Shown here piece by piece: positions 1 through 12,540 of a DNA stretch of 64,000 nucleotides. The DNA is taken from NCBI RefSeq assembly GCF_022539665.2, contig NC_081333.1, positions 7,500,971 to 7,564,970 on the forward strand, given 5' to 3'. The notes below the pieces were generated by a model, which was given only the letters and a program-made list of their open reading frames with translations, ran no database searches and had not been told where the DNA came from. Within the stretch, counting starts at the first letter, position 1. Each line of letters begins with the position of its first letter. The stretch comes from Daphnia carinata. Its lineage: Eukaryota > Arthropoda > Branchiopoda > Diplostraca > Daphniidae. Both the position numbers and the translations under genes were made by a program.

Positions 1-2068
1 TGAACATTATCGCCTAGCTCTCAGTAATGTCTTGGATGCCGTCTGGTTGTCTTTCCTCTCTCTGCACAACAATATAAAAGAGCGACACACACACACACAC
101 ACACACACGTACTTCCAAGTAAAAAAAAAAAAAAAAAAAGAAAAAGAGTAGGATGATTCTTATAATATAAGGACTGCTGTTTGTCTTGACAGAAATGTTT
201 ATGCCGGATGAGCAACGGTATACTATAAAGCTGACGCGATGACGTCGCTAACGTCCGGCCGATGGGCTGGGAATCTGTGTGTGTAGTAGCGATCGTCTTC
301 CAACGCTATCAGTCCTTTCCAGTCCATCGACCACCTCACCCTCCCACTGAAACTCCTTTATTTTTCCCCTTTCGTTTTCGCCTTTTTCTTTAATATCAAT
401 AGAAATCAATGCGCTGTGTGCACTCAGACGTATGCAAACACACACAAACGCACACACAAGGGGGATTCAAAAAGTCCTGTCGAGTATAGTCTAAAAGAAG
501 GGGAAAAAAAAGGAATGGGACGCTGTAGTAGCACTGCCTGTTACTGCTACTACGACTACTATTATGCAAGCAGCAAAATAAAGAAACAAGGTTCGTTGCG
601 TTGATGGGTCACGTTCGACTGCCCTATTTCTTTCTATTCGAGAAGGGCGAAGCCGACCGACAGCGCTTCTGTCAAAATGGGAAATCCTCTTACCTCACAC
701 AGCGGAAGAAGAATGTCGAGGAAACAGGACATCAAAAATTGAGGGACGTTTTATATTTTAAGAGGTGTGATGGAAGACGAGAGCGTCGGCAGATGACGGC
801 CACGCTTCCCCTTCAAGTTTCGGGCTAGGCCTACAATGTGCGAGAGTGCAACACGCCCATCATCTGCGATCTGTTGAGTGCTCCCCCTTATTTTTTTTTT
901 TTTTTTTTTTTTTTTACATAGAAAGATTGCTCGACAAAAACGATATTCCCAGTTTTGATGGGCGTGTATGTATACAGATATAGGCCAGCAAAACAAGTCT
1001 CTTTGCGAAAGGAAAAGTGATGTAACATATCCAGAAGTATATAGCGATTGTTGTGTAAGAGAGCCTAAGTGGAACGGGCGCTAGTTGACGTGCGTCACTT
1101 GCAAAGAAAATCGAAAGGGACGCTGTTAGCGCTGTGTGGTGGCCATCAGCTAAAACCAACTAGGATGATTAATCGACCCACGGTAGGGAAAATAGAAAAA
1201 ATAAAAATGCAAGTTACATCATCAGTGCATAACGCGCTGAGCGCAGCGCAGAAAGGGTAAAAATCGAGTGGGGTGTTGGCAGAGCCTGTCGTAAGCCAAT
1301 GTAAACACTAAAATAAATGGACGTAATACAAGCGCAGACGGACGGAATGATTTGTTCGAAATGGGACGTGCCAAAAATCTGTAGAAGAAGGGAGAGGTCA
1401 AGACCGGACTAAAAGCCATTGATATGCTGCGTGATAAAAAAAAAAAGATGATTTCTGAATCCATTATCCTGTGAGCCTTCCAGTATTTTTTTTTTTTTCT
1501 TTAACTCCCTCCCATTTGATTTTTGCAGACAGAAGGACAAGACTGAAAGTGTGCGTCAGCAAAAAGAAAGAGCTACAATAGGATATATTTGTCATTAATG
1601 TCCGACGCAGCTGAAGGGACAAGGAAAGACTTGGATGAAAAAAAAAAAAAAAAAAACTGAGGGACAGAGGATCTAACAGGATAGGGCGGGGTGTACTAAC
1701 TTTCGACGCCATTTTTCTCCCATCGACGCTTATTGTCACAACGCAGCTCGACGACCTTCTATTCCCTCGTCTCTTTCTGTTTACAGGGGGTAAAAAAAAA
1801 ATGATGATAAAAAAGGAAGGAAAAAAAAAACAGAACATACAAAAAGAACGGGTGAGCGCATGCTAAAAGAGAGGAATACAAAGAAATAGAGAGACCGTTG
1901 CCAAATCGACACCCAACAGGCATTTTGGCAACTCTTAGACGGGCCCTTATTCAACAATCTTTCCAAGTCCGTCTCAATTTTTATTCCTATCCCTTTTTCC
2001 TCTTTTTTCTTTTTTTTTTTTATTGACGTCATCACGTACTTTCCAATTGAATTCGGTTTACTCCACAG
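1..2068. other. no supported gene; homopolymer-rich sequence
   Basis: Contains A- and T-tracts (121..139, 891..915, about 1486..1498), the (AC)12 run and scattered short open frames of background length. One acceptor-like site at about 1528 (TGATTTTTGCAG) is followed by short open tails only. Confidence 0.5.
85..108 (+). repeat. (AC)12 microsatellite
   Basis: Perfect AC dinucleotide run, followed 12 nt later by a 19-nt A-tract. Confidence 0.95.
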
Positions 2069-2389
2069 GCTTATAAACAGCTCGAGACGCATCGACAAAG
2101 GCTTTTGCTGCGCTGGCAATACCACGAATTTTCATAGTAAGCATCTTCCGTATTTCCATCGACAATTATTTGGCAAATTCTTTTTTTTTTTTTTTTTTTT
2201 TTGTTTTTTTTTTCAAGAAGCGTTTCCTCTCCGAGAAGTTACTTTAAACGTTCCTTAAATGTTTATTTTCAAAACGATAAAAATTCTCTTGAGTTTCTCT
2301 TGGAAATAACGAACAGAAATAAGGCGGATGTAATACATGGGAAGGCTCCTATATCAATTGATTCCGCGTTTATTATTACTCTGTCGTAA
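2069..2389 (+). CDS. possible two terminal exons of an unrecognised plus-strand gene
   Basis: Proposed exons 2069..2136 and 2221..2389 (TAA stop). The first follows TTTACTCCACAG and reads AYKQLETHRQRLLLRWQYHEFS with good composition. It ends in phase 2 at a GTAAGC donor. The 84-nt intron carries a very long T-tract and ends TTTCAAGAAG. Splicing there restores a Tyr codon and continues as a 55-residue open tail including SLEFLLEITNRNKADVIHGK. No convincing upstream exon with a strong donor in phase 0 was found, and there is no AATAAA close to the stop. The family is not recognised. Confidence 0.27.
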
Positions 2390-5300
2390 TGGAATAACAA
2401 GAACGAAGAAAGGGGACACCGTAGTATAACACTTTCAGCGATGAGAGTGTCTTCCGTGCGCACTCCGCAAAAAGACATTCCATAGATCCAGAAAAATACG
2501 AGGCATTAACACACACACACAAAAAAAAAAAAAAAGAGGAACAAGAAAACAAGGCAGAGAGCCGGATACTCTATCTGCTTAGCAAGTGGGCGAGCGTGGC
2601 GATAAGAGTCAAACAAACCGATGGTGCTAAGCGCAACGGGAGGGCACATTTTTTTTCCGATCTACCAAACTCGAGTCGGGGGTGTCGCGCAAGACTTTAA
2701 GGACTGCGTTAGTCTGATCACCGCGTTGGCTGAAAACTGTAGCTATCACCCACTTTCTTTGCTCCCCTGCTGAGGTCCTATCCTATTCATCTTATTCTTC
2801 CTCAAGTTGCTTCCGCTTCCTTCCATAGAGCTCTCGGAATCCAGCAAGAGTACAACAGATACATATTGCTTAGTGTAGTCTTTTATTGTACATGTTTTTC
2901 TTTTTTTTTTTTCTTTTTTTTATCTATAGCTTCATAACACGTAGACGTACACATGTTTCTTTATCCTATTGTCCGTGTCTGACTCTTTGATGCTCTTCCA
3001 AAAGTGCACAGCACAGCATGGGAGGAGAGAAGGTCTCTATAGTTGATATTAAAAGTACTTTATCGGCGGCTTTTCTCTAGTCGAGCGGCAATAAGGCAAA
3101 GTACGTGGCTATCAAATCGACAAATGAGACATGAGCAGACACACCGTCTTCGTCAAGTCAGCCGTGCTGATGTCGAACAAAAAAAAAAAAAGTTTGCCAT
3201 CTGCAGTAACGAGAAGAAAAAAAAAAGAAGAGGGCAAACGTCTTTTTTCCGTCTTTAAAAAAAAAATTTCAGTAAAAAAAAAAAAAAAACGTGATGATAG
3301 CCGACCGCACAAGAGGAAAGAAGGTTCTATTTTTATGTACCGAGAAAGTTAAAAGGTGGCATGAAAGACGGAACAGGCTGGGCTGGGGCAGTCTTTAGAA
3401 AAAAAAACAAAATAAAAAGAGACGAACTAAAAAAAAAAAAAAAATAGGAAGAAAGGAAGAACAAAAAGAAAGAAAAAAAAAAAAACTTTGGTCAAAGGTC
3501 TTTTTCTATATCGGCGCCTAAAGTGCTGATTTATCCACGACGACGCTGTCGACGTTCGTTGCGCTCTTGGAATTTCAAGTAGCGATTAAACAAAAGAACA
3601 TATAACGATGGCAGCCGACGGGTCCCTTTAGCAATATTTCTCCCATTTTTTTTTTTCTCTTCCTTCTCTACGCCCTTTCTTGTAATTCCCTACGTCGTCG
3701 TCCGGTATGTTCCCTAAACTACATTTTAATATTTTCTTTTTTTTTTTTTTTTTCACTGTTGTGAATAGCCCTATTTTTTGCTTTTTTTTTTCCTGTTATT
3801 TATTTTACATTTCATTTTCCATTTTTTCTTTTGATCGACTCGGCCGGGTGGTAGCGCCTTTCCCTTTTTTTTTTTTTTTTTGTTTTCCACCATCATTTGA
3901 AAAATTGGATTCGCACGCATCTATCATCGCTGAAAGTTATTCTTTATTCTCGTAGCCTAGTCTTTATTTTTTATCGTCCTACACTTGCCTACACTTCTAT
4001 ACACCCCTGTGAACATTATCTTGGCGGAGGAAAAAAAAAAAATAAACTCATAAAACAAGAGCAAAATTTCTTGCTTAGCAACATCGATGACAGCGCATGT
4101 GCACTCGTTTTTTTTTTTTTTTTATAGCATACCCAATAAGACTAACGAATCAACGAAATACAAGATACATCTGACACAAGGCCGAGATTCAATTATGTAC
4201 ATGTGGCGCCATTGACGGCAATCATCAAGAAGCGCAATCGAATAAATCAGTAGACTCACGAACCAATGCTCATTCATCATCCAGCGAGCTTAGAGAAATG
4301 AACCTCAACGTAATACACGCAAATATAAATGCATATATATCCGTACTACATATATGAGATAGACGAAATACAGGCAAATGACAAGGATAACAACCAAAAA
4401 AAAAAAAAAAAATACCCAAAGGGGTTGGACATATAGACTTATTCAACAGCTTCGATCTGTATTACAACGAACGAGGGGGCACGTGCTGGCATTGGTTTCT
4501 GGGTTATAAGAAAAAGGAAAGAATGTTGCTATGCGTTTTATACCGAAAAGGGTGGGCCGAAAGAAAAAAAGGAAACGCCGGGCAGTGCATGTAACAGTCA
4601 ATATTCTGTATAGCATGCTAAAAACTATGTCTAGTCGGCTTGCATCCAGATATGGCGTATATACATCTAATCCAATCGGCATGATGAATCGGACAAGTCG
4701 CTAGAGGAGGAGGAGGAGGAGGCGTACTAAACTGAGGAATGAATAACCGGTGTCACACTAACGAGAACTGATGTCCCCCCTCCCCCCATCCTCCCGCTAT
4801 TATACACGAAGCACTACATCAGTAAAAACAGAGAAGAAAGGCAACAACTTGAAAAGACATAAAACACAACAAGAGAGAATACGACTCTGCCTATAACAAA
4901 GAAAAAAAAAAAAAAAAGGTTAGCCATCTTGAAACCTTTTTCTTTTCTCTCTCTCTCTCTTCGGTTCGACTCAACACAAGTTGATCAAAAGTTTTCTACC
5001 ATGCCTCTGGACAGTGGCAGTATATGGCCAATAACAGCTGGGTGGCACAAACACGCAGAACAGATACACAACAAACTCTTGGACGTGAATCGCGAGTCAG
5101 AGTTAGCGCCCTAGAGAAGCTGCCAAGAGTCATATAAAAGCAGTTGTATAACTCGACAGCTGATGGTATAACATACGCTGCACACGGTATGATGGTGCGC
5201 ATTGTTCTGCTCGTGTGTCTACGTGTATATGTACAGAGCTGATTAGTTGCCGACGGGAAAACGGTTCGAGTGATTGTCAATTGACGTGACTGACTCTTCC

Positions 5301-8300
5301 TCGTATGTACTTGTCGCAATCCAATGTTTCTCCTGGTCGTTTCCTTTTTTTTTTTTTTTGTTGCTGTTGTTGTTGTTTCTTCCGTCCTGAAATCAACAAC
5401 AACGACGACAGCGGTAGTAAACAATGCAACAAACACGGAACGAAAAAGGAGGGGGGGGGGCTGCGCTCGATGCTCGACTTATTCCGCATAGACGAGAGAG
5501 AAAAAAAATAGGACCCAAGGTATACTGGCTCTGGCAGGTGGAAGTTTAGGGAGTTTGCTCGTTAGTCACTGTCATAGGAAAAAGAAAAAAAAAAAAGAAA
5601 AACTGAAAAAAAAAAAAAAATCGCAGTCGAAAAAGTCAAACAAGAAACGGCATGTGTATTACTACTCTTTAACCCGGGCTTCTGCTCTTCGACGACTCAC
5701 TCCTACTCCCTCGTGAATGCGAAACCAATGAGCAAATACTTAACGCATTGTTTGTTGTTCGTTAATGTTTTCTTTCGTAAAATAGTTGGATTTAAACATT
5801 TTTTAATGACAACTGACGGGATAATTAAATGGAAAGCAATTGGTGAGAACAAGGGGGTATAAGCTTGAATGTATAATCTTGCATAGTTCGAGGCCTATCA
5901 GTCAAAACTTGGGTGCCAGCACTCGCATTTACCAAAAAGAAACGTTTTAAGAATTTCTGGGAACAGAAAACAAGAGAAAGAAATAGCGCCCTCGCGTTGG
6001 GGACGCATTTTCTATTAGTGATCATGTGAATGAAATCTCGCTTTTACAGACGCATAAGGCTCTTCATCTCTCACACTTGGCATGAGAGGCATAAAGGGCA
6101 AGCAGCCCGCCCGTCTTGGCGCAACGTTATGTTGAGAAGAAGAAGAAGAAAAAAAAAAACTCTTGCTGACTAATGGTTTATGGCTTTCTCTACGTGGAAG
6201 GATATCACATCGAGTCTAAAGCTCCTGGCTGTAATATTGACGCTTTAGAGAGACCATTGCCGCTAAGGGAAAGCCATAAGAACCCCGGTCGCCAAACACC
6301 ATCAAAATGCTGCGTGTGTGCAAAAGAGGGAATAATAAAGGCAATATAATGAGAGAATATCGTTACAGTTCTCTACCGGGTCGTTAGTTTTCCTACGAGT
6401 CCTGCCGGCCGATTTATCATCTTCCTACTCGTTGACAGCAGCACCTTTTTTTTTTTTTTTTTGCAAGCGATTCGTCGCCCCAAGCTGTCCTCCACGTCTC
6501 TGCTGAAGCCGTTTTGATTTTTTTTTTTGAAAAATGAAGACCAACAATTGCAGCCTATATTTTAAATCTAACGATCCGAAACGCGCATTTCGTTGGTTGC
6601 TTTCAACAACGGGATTTATAACAGCAATCTGCTGCTGATGAAGAGAAAAAGCCATGCAGTCTTTTATTTATTTTTTTTTTAAACAAAAAGATTTGAAAGC
6701 GAGTATGCAAAGAAATCGTTGAATCGAAACGATGATTTTATGATGAATAAACATAGCACCATCATAGTGGTATGGATAGGTCGTTCGATATACAATCATA
6801 GGCCCGTATAGAGTCATGAGTTGCACCGAGCACAGTGCACTGCGGTGCGTGTCCCATTCGATTTTTACTCCGGTACAACAATACAACGGCTGTAAAATAG
6901 TACAGCGGGAACATGTTGACCTTGTCGTCATCATGCAGACGTTGTCATCGACGTCGAGTTCTCTACCGAGCACACCGAAGAGTTTACAATAGATCGAGCG
7001 ATTGCGTTGTTGCAGGTAATCCTAGACTATGGTGGGGGGGGGGGGGAGTACCCTACGGGCCCGTGTTTTCTCCCGTGTTTCCATGCGCAACAATCAAAGC
7101 TTACATGTAGAGCGTGACAGTACCCGATGATGTTGGTACTCTATACCCTTCTCTTTTTCCTTTTTTTTTTTTTGCCCCATTTTCTTATAACCCTTACGAC
7201 TCATCCCGAACCGCACCAATCTATTGGTTTTTTTTCCCCATCGCTGCGCCCATTCACCAGAAGGAAAATTAGGCCTATACCACAAATGGCTAATTAAAAA
7301 TAAAAAGGAGGAACACGAAAAAATATGTCCGGAGGAGGCCAAAGATTTCAAACTTTTTTTTATCGTCAAAAGAGCACCCAAACACAAAAAGCGGGAAAAG
7401 AAAAAAAAAAATAAATAGCAAACCATTGCGTGTGTCAATATGGTAGCAACTGTAAGAAAGGCAGCAAGGCAAGGTACGCAGAGATAAAAATAAGAAAAAA
7501 GCTGCCGATGTGTATGTACACAATAGACACGCATCAGCATCGATATTAACGAGGGATGTTGGCAGCCTTAGTGCAAAAGTAATGACTATTCCACGACTTG
7601 AACGTCCTCGTGTGTATAGACAAAAGCGCACACTGCACACAGATAAAAGTAAGAGAAAAAGCGTGAGGTTGAACGGATTACCTACTTGCCACTAAATAAC
7701 GGATGTATTCCATTTGGTCAGCATTGCGTTGTGGACGTATACGCATTAATGGATAACAATCGTCAGTTGAATATTCATCGAAACTCTATGTGCGCTATAA
7801 AAGAGAGCGACAGCAGTTGCTCATCAGCATTCAATTAACAGCAGTGCATTATTTGTAGAGAAGAAGAGGAAAAGAATGAAAGGCCCGTAACGCGGAAGAA
7901 ATGATTGGGAAAAAGAGCCGCCCGATTCAAATAAATTTCTAACAAAAGAAAACACGCCTGTGCTAGCGACATGTGCGATTTTTCCCTGCATTAAAAAAGA
8001 GAATCGTTCAAACTGATATGTAACTTAAAACATAAAACGCTTTCCTTGGCGTGCAGTTGACAGCGCAAGGGTCCGGCCGGATCGCTAAAATAAGAAGCGA
8101 TCCTTGAATAAAGCCATATTGTTGAATAAAATGACATGCACAAAATAAAAGAGGAAAAAAAATAAAATAAAAGAAGGAACTTTCGTTGCTAGCCGTGCAA
8201 TATTGCCTTATTGACTTGATGACGGGCCAGCGGCGGATTGCCAGAGTGCAGGTCCGTTTAAAAAAAAAACACACAAGGGGAGTACCACGCGATACAGATT

Positions 8301-9446
8301 GGATGGCACAGCACAGTACATGTCGATCGACGGGTCCTACTTTGTTTTGTTTTTTCCTTAACATAGTTTCAGCTGTGGGGGGAGTTGCTGTTGCTCGTCG
8401 CTAGCCGAGAGTCTTGCATCAATCATTCAAAACGTCCCCACCCACATCTTTCCATATCAGCCGCACCAGATTTCTCAATCGCTTTATTTACGTTTTTTGT
8501 TTTTTTTGCCACGGGCAAATAAAAATCGCATAATTACATGGCGCTGATGTAGCCAACGCTAGAACGCCACGTCAAAGTTGAGGGTGCAGATTTCTCTCCA
8601 TGCGTCTCGCCACTAAATAGCTGACTAAATCGCCTTTGCAGACACATAAATGCAAACGTCATCGTCGTGTGTATATCATCGCTCCGTCGAGTGCGTGACC
8701 GCGTTTATCGCCAGCTTAGACCTTCATTTGCAGTCTCACTCCTGCCAGAAAATGCAAATTTGCAAGCAACATAGATGCAGCGTGCGCCAGAGTGACCAAA
8801 CACAAGTGACTCTTCAAATGTCTTGAGCTGAAAAGCAAAAACAAAGCCAACAAGAAGGAGACAAAAAAAATGCATCAAGATGCCTTCAAGAGTCCATAAG
8901 ACGATCCATTGTCTTTTGCTTGATGTCAGCTACATGTGGCGCTTAAAGAATATACATCACGAAAAGAAAAAGAGCCACGTCTGCATACTGACGTTGGTTG
9001 GCGAACAAAAATGTGCTGATGCCATTTACCCCCCTCTCCCTTTTTTTCCGTGTCTGCATTTGAACAATTCAAGAAAAAAAAATGAAACTAGATCGTCATG
9101 AAATAATAAAATAGACGAGGACAAAAAAAAAAAAAAAAAAAAAAGACGAGGGTGAGCGCTTATTTTGTGAAGTACCGTTGGCGTCTTTTTGTGTGTGTGT
9201 CTGTGTGTGTATGCCTTGGTGGAAGCAAAAATGAGGAGTGCGTTTGTAGAAGGATGATGCGCTCGCATGCCAGCGCATATATGATTGCGGGCATCCAGAA
9301 ACTGTCGTCAAGTTTAACACGACATGGCGAACCGAAAAAGGGCAGAGGCGGAGAGACATTTGAGGAGTGAACGCACGACGATTGCCCGACTCTCAGCTAC
9401 ACACAAACTCGTGAAAAATAAATGTCCAAAAAGAAGGTCACATCCA

Positions 9447-9485
<39 letters not shown>

Positions 9486-10831
9486 CGTCCTCTCGCTCGC
9501 GTCAATCTGCGGGGAAAAAAATAGGGAAGAAAGAGAACAAAAAAAAAAGGGCTAGCCAAAGCTTAAAAAGAAAATACATAAAAGCGTTTTCTTTTTGATT
9601 CAATTGCTACCAGTCGTTATCCAAAAGATATAGAAACCCAACCGGGAAGAAAAGACTGGAGGATCTCTTAAACATTGAACAGAGATGTCCCATTCGAATC
9701 TTTACGGCCCCTCTGTTTTTAGTGCTGAGAGAAGATGGCAGGAACCTTTTGTTGCGTCAGCAAATTGCCCGTCTTCTCTGTCGGATTCGATTGCGCGGTT
9801 CTAGACGCCAATAAACACGGACGCACGTCTTTTCAAACGCAATTCTTTTAACGTTGAAAACTAGGCTCCAGTTGGGGGGGGGGGGAACAAGTATAGCCTC
9901 AGCGATATGCAATTAGTATGTAAAAAAGCGGCCATAAAAACTGGTGAGGTTCCATTGTGAGCAAATGCTGTTTCTTGCCTCATGTATCTCTCGCTCCGGA
10001 TTTTTTCATTTGAGATTTCTTCGGTTTTTACTTGTCCCGTCGTTACGAGCCCACAAAGGGAGCAGCAACAAACGTCTAGTGGCTCAAAAGTCCACGATAG
10101 TCACGATCGTATTATGTGGCCGCGGCTACGTACGGTGCGCGTATGCCCGTCCCTTTTCAGCCTACCAAGTTGAATAATGTAACCGTTTGCATGCGACGAC
10201 ACTAATGAATTCTCTTTGTCCTCTCGGCCGAGATTGCCTTCTCGTCTTCTTCTTCGTCATTCAAAAAAATAAAATAAAATAAAATAAAAACTTTTCGGGT
10301 CGGAGAGTTTCCTGTCCGTCTTGGTCGTTGCTGTCTGGCGGAAACTGAGGGAGCGGCGACTGGCTCAACGATCACATTGGGGGGAAACGGAACATCAGTA
10401 TGCCGTGTGCCACTTCTGTGTGAAAATGCCCAGTCATAATGAATAATGAAATACCTGTTTCGACTAAACGCTGTCGGCACATCTACTAGTAGCGAGATTA
10501 TTCAACGACAGCGTCCGGCCAACCACGGCCCACCACCGCTATGCACTTTGTGCCGGTTTTCACTAAAGGGGGTAGCCCGATGAATTACCCACGGGACACA
10601 GATATCCTTATAGAGACATGAAAACGCAAAAGGGAACTGAAAAAGATCCTTCTTCTTTGACGGCATGTCGTGTGATCAGCGAATCTGAACGAACTCGCCG
10701 CGCGTATGCCTTCGCCCCGCTGGGCAAGAAATAAAAGAGTCCAGTAAGGTTCTCCGAAAACAAAAAAGAAACGCAAGAAAAAAAAGGGTAGCAAATGGAA
10801 AGGGATGAAAGAAACAAGAGTCGCACTTGCA
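2390..10831. other. no supported gene; simple-repeat-rich intergenic or intronic sequence
   Basis: Dense A/T homopolymers of 10-23 nt, several GAA/GGA triplet stretches (near 4705 and 6137) and the T19-A17 palindrome. Around 6660..7110 three frames are open at once, including a short plus-strand segment 6939..7015 that reads VVIDVEFSTEHTEEFTIDRA between a CAG acceptor and a GTAATC donor. Because rival frames are also open, I do not call a gene there. Confidence 0.5.
9450..9485 (+). repeat. T19-A17 palindromic homopolymer pair
   Basis: A 19-nt T run abuts a 17-nt A run, forming a near-perfect palindrome able to fold as a cruciform or hairpin. Confidence 0.93.
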
Positions 10832-12063
10832 TCACCATACAACTGGTGTGGTAGTGCCATTGTAAATTGGCAACAGTTGCCACGTTGGAGACAAAAAGAT
10901 AAATTGTTTGGCTTCTCTAGTGATGACGCCAGCAATGACTTTTCTCAGTTTGCAATCGATAAAGCCAAAAACATTCAGAGAATCAGTTGATGTCTAGTTA
11001 ATAGACAATGATCAGAGGCCTGTCTCATTTTTCTTATTAAGCTAAACCGTGCAAAAACGAAAAAAAAAGGGAATTTTGAGTTGAAGACTTACCAGGTTTG
11101 TTGAGTTGAAACTGGTTGTCCTGTTGAGAAACGCCAGTCACGGTGCAATTGGCTCGTACGAGCAGTTAATTATGCACACTGGAAGCACCACCTGTTCATC
11201 TCCTGTCCCGATTGATCAAGTTGAACGAGAATTTGCAAACTAGAGTTTGTTTGTTTGTCCCACTGTTCGACTGACGACACAGGGCAATGTTCCATTTGCT
11301 TTGTAGGTATATATATATATATATATATACCTGACAAGAGTTTGTTTATACATTCCCAAAAGTTTGAATCGTGCTGATTGCTGAACATGGATGTCAACTT
11401 GCCTCCACTGTTAGGGCTCGCGAACTTCGGCAAAACTCTCTTTATTAATTAGCAAATGTTGCTGTTATTGTCTCGAACTGGACACGACTGTCAACTGCCA
11501 CCTGGTGCCTCCGTTGCCAAACTCAAGGAATGCCTCCGTAATTTGGTCGAAAACGAAGAGGGGGGTAGGGGGGAGGTAAATGTCCGATTGTAAAAGAAAA
11601 CGAAAGAAGCGATTGTACGACAATTTTCTACGAATGGCAAATCAATACTCGGCGCATCGTCACGCGTCTAGAATCATTTTGGCCGCCTGCTCTCTCTGTA
11701 CGGCCTGATGTTTGAGATGTTGGGCAAATGTCAAGATTAACAAGTGCTCATCAGTCCCGGCCATATATGGGCGAGGGAGATTTCTTTTGATTTTGGCAAG
11801 AATGATGAGTGTCAATGCTGACTTTGGTTTCCGATTGCCATCAGGTCGTTCAATGCACGCTAATGATTCGCGTTTGATCAACTTTTTCGTTCCGTTTCTT
11901 CCTATTTTTTCCCCTCCCTTTTCTCCTCTCCTTCTTTTTGTTCAGTGTCTAACAGTAATTCTGTGCAGTGCTTATTGGGACTTCTTTTTTTCGAAATCGA
12001 CAAGTCAATAGAGCCAGTCAAGAGTAGAATGGACGTCATTAAGTGTACCTCTCCTGTCCTCTT

Positions 12064-12099
<36 letters not shown>

Positions 12100-12540
12100 G
12101 TCTCTTTCTTCTTCATCGTCTGGTAGGCAATGCAACAGACGAGTTCCACTTCAACCATAGTTCAGTCAATCAAGACAGGGTCATTGCTGTTCCCGAAAAT
12201 AATAAAAAACAAAAACTAGGTCTCTATTTTTTTTTGTGTGTGTGCTGTTGTTGTCCACCATTTTGTGCGAATGGCACGAAAACGGAATGGATCCATCAAA
12301 GTCGTGGCGGATGAATTGGTCGGGTAAGTTTTTAGTTGCTGGGCAACTAACAGCTGTTTCTGCGTTATCGCTATACTGGAAATGAAATACATTTCACGGC
12401 AAAGTCGAGAAAACTTGTGAATTTTATTTACGGACATCGGTTCCTCGTTGCCCACTTTGTTTGACTTGATTTGACCGATGCGCTGCAACCAGCGGCTACG
12501 GGTGAGGCCAAAACTTTTGCGGAAGACGGACGATCCTCGC
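10832..12540 (-). CDS. unrecognised multi-exon protein gene (3' part), short introns
   Basis: A block of higher-complexity sequence in which short minus-strand open segments join in phase. Proposed exons: 12540..12432, 12375..12259 (donor uncertain), 11859..11664, 11533..11502, 11437..11331, 11270..11192, 11120..11093 and 10993..10832, ending TGA. Best supported are the 56-nt intron ending TTTCATTTCCAG at 12376, the 71-nt intron ending TTTCTCAACAG at 11121, and the 99-nt intron with a GTAAGT donor at 11092 and an acceptor ending CTATTAACTAG at 10994. The last three exons chain through phases 2 and 0 without a stop. The third segment is strongly helical (for example ILTFAQHLKHQAVQREQAAK). Segments near the end are Q/N/S/T-rich before a final part including CKLRKVIAGVITREAKQFIF. 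The join between 12259 and 11859, and the phase through the 32-nt exon, are unresolved; this could also be two genes. I do not recognise the family. Codon choice looks coding in the central segments. Confidence 0.42.
11271..11330 (-). other. 60-nt in-frame (TA)n segment, possible intron
   Basis: Within the proposed minus-strand gene, a 60-nt segment starts with GTATATAT and ends with GTCGTCAG. It contains a (TA)n run at 11309..11329. The length is divisible by three and it has no stop in the reading frame, so either removal or retention keeps the frame open; if retained, it encodes an Ile-Tyr run. Confidence 0.3.
11309..11329 (+). repeat. (TA)n microsatellite
   Basis: Perfect TA run inside the proposed minus-strand gene, within the optional 60-nt intron-like segment. 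Confidence 0.95.
12067..12096 (+). repeat. (CT)15 microsatellite
   Basis: Perfect CT run. On the minus strand it lies in the unresolved interval of the proposed gene between 12259 and 11859, probably intronic. Confidence 0.95.

Noticed and set aside
3498-3640. minus-strand tail ending RYLKFQERNERRQRRRG and a stop
   Set aside because: Upstream sequence on that strand is purine-rich with no acceptor; too short to support.
6939-7015. plus-strand 77-nt exon-like segment between a CAG acceptor and a GTAATC donor
   Set aside because: A rival plus frame and a minus-strand 101-codon frame are open over the same bases, and no partner exon was fixed.
9830-9850. CAAACGCAATTCTT, resembling part of miR-219
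   Set aside because: The 5' seed of miR-219 is absent and no hairpin is evident; a similar stretch occurs by chance near 40349.
11902-12135. minus-strand frame with an Arg-Glu repeat
   Set aside because: The repeat is just the (CT)15 microsatellite read on the other strand; likely intronic.
12271-12323. ATG plus 17 codons ending at a perfect GTAAGT donor on the plus strand
   Set aside because: It is exactly antisense to a better supported minus-strand exon (12375..12259), and no partner exon in phase was found downstream.
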